Positions 61,307 to 64,000 of a stretch of 64,000 nt of DNA are shown here, one piece after another (position 1 is the stretch's first letter; each line of letters begins with the position of its first letter). The stretch is taken from the NCBI GenBank assembly GCA_012295275.1, contig CM022673.1, positions 11,574,288 through 11,638,287 of the forward strand. Reading direction: 5' to 3'. Source of the stretch: Chrysomallon squamiferum (taxonomy: Eukaryota; Mollusca; Gastropoda; Neomphalida; Peltospiridae). A program made the position numbers and the translations under genes. A model generated the notes under the pieces. It saw only the letters and a program-made list of their open reading frames with translations. It was not told the origin of the DNA and did no database searches.

Positions 61307-61373
61307 ATACACTAATGTTACAAATCTGCAAATAATTTACGTGATGGTCTCTCAAGACTCTTGTTAAATTCTT
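54481..61373. other. Gene-free AT-rich region between IDH1 and the PLAT gene
   Basis: No coding exon is supportable. Contents: a (TG)n tract near 54546-54590, a (TCA)n run near 55233-55261, a compound tri/tetranucleotide array at 55644-55861 (listed), (TA)n near 56052-56076, (AAT)n near 59747-59800, AAAT tracts near 58766-58794 and 60964-61040, and many poly-A/T runs. Two patches of ordinary complexity (about 55265-55440 and 56100-56360) look like worn repeats I cannot name. Part of the right side may be the long 3' UTR of the PLAT gene. Confidence 0.6.
55644..55861 (+). repeat. Compound (AAAT)n-(AAT)n-(AGT)n array
   Basis: AAAT units run to about 55692, AAT units to about 55716, and AGT units with AAT and GGT variants to about 55861. 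The Thr-rich open frame on the minus strand is an artefact. Confidence 0.95.
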
Positions 61374-62735
61374 TTACGTGCTTTCAGGAAAGAGTTCATA
61401 CATGAGACTCTTGTCTTTGTCAAGCCACTTGTTACACGGGAATGTTGTCGTTTTGTTCGTGGCCATGTTTGTGACATCCACGTGATCCAGGTACCAGGAT
61501 GGTTTTAAACCAGTGTTGTCATGTTCGACTCTCATCTTTTTAAGTTCACCTTAAATAAAATAAAGTAAGAATTTAATCTACACTTGTATTGTGTCATACA
61601 TAAAATTATGGTTAAGGACCAGTCTGATATCTAGAGAGGAAACCCAGAGCAGTTATGTGAAGATGTTGTCTTTCTGGATTAGCAGCAAGATACCACTTTT
61701 GCACCTACTCATGGGCAGTAAAGCTGTTACCAAGGCCTGTGATAAATAAGTTGTACTGATAAAGGGAAAGAGTCTAATGGAGGGTGTCTAAAAGAACTGA
61801 TTAAAGTGACACATCAAATGTCAGCCTCTTCTCTAAATACAAAATAATTATACAACCCACCTACACAGACAGACACAAACACACACAGATATGTATAACA
61901 AATAAAAAAAACAATAAAAGAAAACAGTATTTGATATGAAATTGCTTTCCTTGATTATTTTTTTTTATCTCTTTAACGAATTCACTCAAAATATTGCAGC
62001 ATGCAAAAATCAGACATAAAATTAAACAACTGCAATAATATTAATAATATTTAAAAAATACACTGACATTATAAATAGAGACAAATATGCAGCAAGGTGT
62101 TTTTTTGTTTGCATATTTTCTTGTAATATAAAACATGTACCATAGCCATTAATACACAACCCAGATTTCACTGATCAGAATGGGAGAATAATCTTAAAGA
62201 AAACTGATGACGTTTGATCATTAACTGTCTGAGAATACAGTCAGCATTTTATGTCCAGTTCTTGTGTACGACATACCTAAATCTAGAGCCTCTATTTGGA
62301 ATTTGTCTTTCTGATTTCTTCCAAAACTTCTCCAGTTTTGGTTCAGAGAACGTCTGCCAGTGTCACCATGTTCTCCGAATATTGTCACAGACACATTGGA
62401 ACTTGTGGCTGCCCCCTTTTCATCTCCTGTGTGGAATGTCAGCTCATACTGGATAGATGCCAAGTCTGAAATGTCACATAAATAAATAAATAAATAAATT
62501 AATTAATTAACTGTTTACTTTAACTGGAAAGTAAGAAGACGAAGAAGAAGAAGAAATACTATAAACAAAATTACCACTCACAGAGACAAAAAAAAAAAAA
62601 AGAATAAAAAAAAGAAGAAGCAAAAAACAACCACAAAAATTAACAAGCAGTAACAAAAATCCCTGTTATTCCAATAATTTATTTCTAAAATGTGAATATC
62701 ATTTAATTTATGTATATCATAGTGTAATGGCATAT

Positions 62736-62767
<32 letters not shown>

Positions 62768-63818
62768 ACAACAAAACCCAATTTACTCCCAAAACACCTA
62801 AAACTAGGTTATTTGTTATAATTTTAATTTTAGTTGTAATTTCTGTCCATGCCTGTCTGTATGACTGTGTATATGTATGCAAGTTTACAATTTGTCTTCT
62901 GTATGTTTATTCATTCTGAATGGTTTATTCCCTAGATATCTAATGCTGAGACCTCAACAAGACTACCTCAAGTGATGCATATTTATTTATTGAATGTTCT
63001 TCTGCTTTTTAAGAACCAAATATGACATTTTTAATACTAAATATCCATAAAAAAAAATAATAATAATAAAAATAAATAAATAAATAAATAAAATAATAAT
63101 TATAATAATAATAAAAATAAAAACATTGCCCATGCATCTATAAAAAGAGATAAATGTAGATTTTTTTTTTTTTATATTTATAAATATTTTCTTACTCCTG
63201 TCTGAAGCAACATGGCCAGGATCCATTGTTTTTACTTTAAGAACTTTTCCTTCTTGTTTGGAAATTTGTGGCAGAATAGGAATCCATGATTTGCATTCAA
63301 AAATGTACCTGTTAATTGAAATACATACATAAATGCATTAATACTGGCATGTGCACAAATACTTGTGCTAATATCTCACACTCAAGCTAACGCATCTACA
63401 TGCGTTCATACATTATCTCTGTCAGTCGTTCACTTTTTTTAAATATTTATATAAAACTTAATTTTACTGAATAATTCTCTCTGTTATTTTTATTCTTCTG
63501 TTTATTGCATTACCAAGAGAAACCTGAAATACAGTTTTTAAAATATCACTTTCGTCTTATCAGCTCATTCATTCAAACTTATATTTATAATGAATAATCA
63601 GACACAAGACAGGTAACCGCTAATGTGAAGAAAAAGAAAAGTAAACTCACTTATCTCCCTTTAATGAGTCTGTGACAACAATGCTGTGACAGTGCCATTC
63701 AGCCACGCGACTTTGTAGATCTGTGTCAGGTGTGCCATCCCGTTTGACAGCTCCCACAATGCAGTTCTGAAGCTTTCCCAGAGGAAATGATTCCATTTTG
63801 AAAACATCGATTTGCCCT
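61374..63818 (-). CDS. LOXHD1-like PLAT-domain protein, C-terminal part
   Basis: PLAT (lipoxygenase homology) domains are beta-sandwiches that bind lipids or membrane proteins; LOXHD1 is a chain of them. Four exons are visible on the minus strand: 63818-63651, 63308-63196, 62465-62277 and 61549-61374. Phases agree and the stop is TAA at 61376-61374. The first two exons carry the end of one PLAT domain (RGQIDVFKMESFPLGKL, VAEWHCHSIVVTDS, GDKYIFECKSWIP). The last two carry a complete PLAT domain: YELTFHTGDEKGAATSSNVS, IFGEHGDTGRRSL, DKFQIEALDLGELKKMRVEH, DNTGLKPSWYLDHVDV, FPCNKWLDKDKS and the end YELFPEST. Two PLAT domains in tandem point to LOXHD1 or a relative. The 5' part lies right of the window, and the first visible exon starts 2 bases into a codon. 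Confidence 0.88.
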
Positions 63819-64000
63819 CTGAAAAAAAAAAAATAATAAAAAATTGGATTAATATTTGAATACAAATATGTCAAACCTGTAACCTCTGGATAAAGAATTA
63901 ACATCAGAGGATTAGGTAATATATATATATATAAAAATGTTTGTAATATTAATATTAAAAACCCATCAAAAGAACAACAACAACAACTAAAATACTAAAC
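63819..64000 (-). other. Intron of the PLAT-domain gene
   Basis: Sequence upstream of the acceptor (CAG at 63821-63819, minus strand). It is AT-rich with a poly-A/T tract at the acceptor, and no further exon is visible before the window ends. Confidence 0.6.

Overview
This window is nuclear DNA from an animal. The genes have many short exons with GT..AG introns, the sequence is very AT-rich, and microsatellites are abundant. A degraded tRNA-headed SINE near 25.1 kb resembles molluscan SINEs, so a lophotrochozoan, probably a mollusc, is the best guess. I could not test this by search.

Layout, left to right. (1) GID8, a CTLH/GID ubiquitin-ligase subunit, plus strand, 3' three coding exons (492-1783). 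(2) NUP35, a nuclear pore protein, minus strand, complete in 11 exons (9994-4334), convergent with GID8. (3) A SMYD4-type TPR-MYND-SET protein, plus strand, coded in one exon (10808-14278). It is divergent from NUP35 with a short shared promoter, has a long Lys-rich N-terminal extension, and has an apparent frameshift in its last 25 codons. (4) A gap of about 8 kb (14.3-22.6 kb) with repeats, two inverted repeats, and a CRE/YY1 promoter-like patch. (5) A plus-strand gene of at least 19 kb (22715-41529) with a 14-kb first intron. It joins SUMO-interacting-motif-like segments, a lone RNF216-type RING1 zinc domain and a TIPARP-like mono-ADP-ribosyltransferase domain. Alternative first exons appear to feed the same reading frame. 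(6) Cytosolic NADP-dependent isocitrate dehydrogenase IDH1, minus strand, complete in 12 exons (54356-45860). One of its introns carries tandem copies of an exon edge, and another carries a TIR element of about 720 bp. (7) A gene-free AT-rich stretch (54.4-61.4 kb). (8) The 3' end of a LOXHD1-like PLAT-domain gene, minus strand (63818-61374), running off the right edge.

The most interesting object is gene 5. Its parts would combine SUMO reading, E2 binding and ADP-ribosylation in one chain; I know of no family member with this layout, but only a search can establish novelty. All exon models were built by hand: each junction keeps the reading frame across GT..AG sites and agrees with known families. 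The genes are otherwise unrelated neighbours, as is normal for an animal chromosome.
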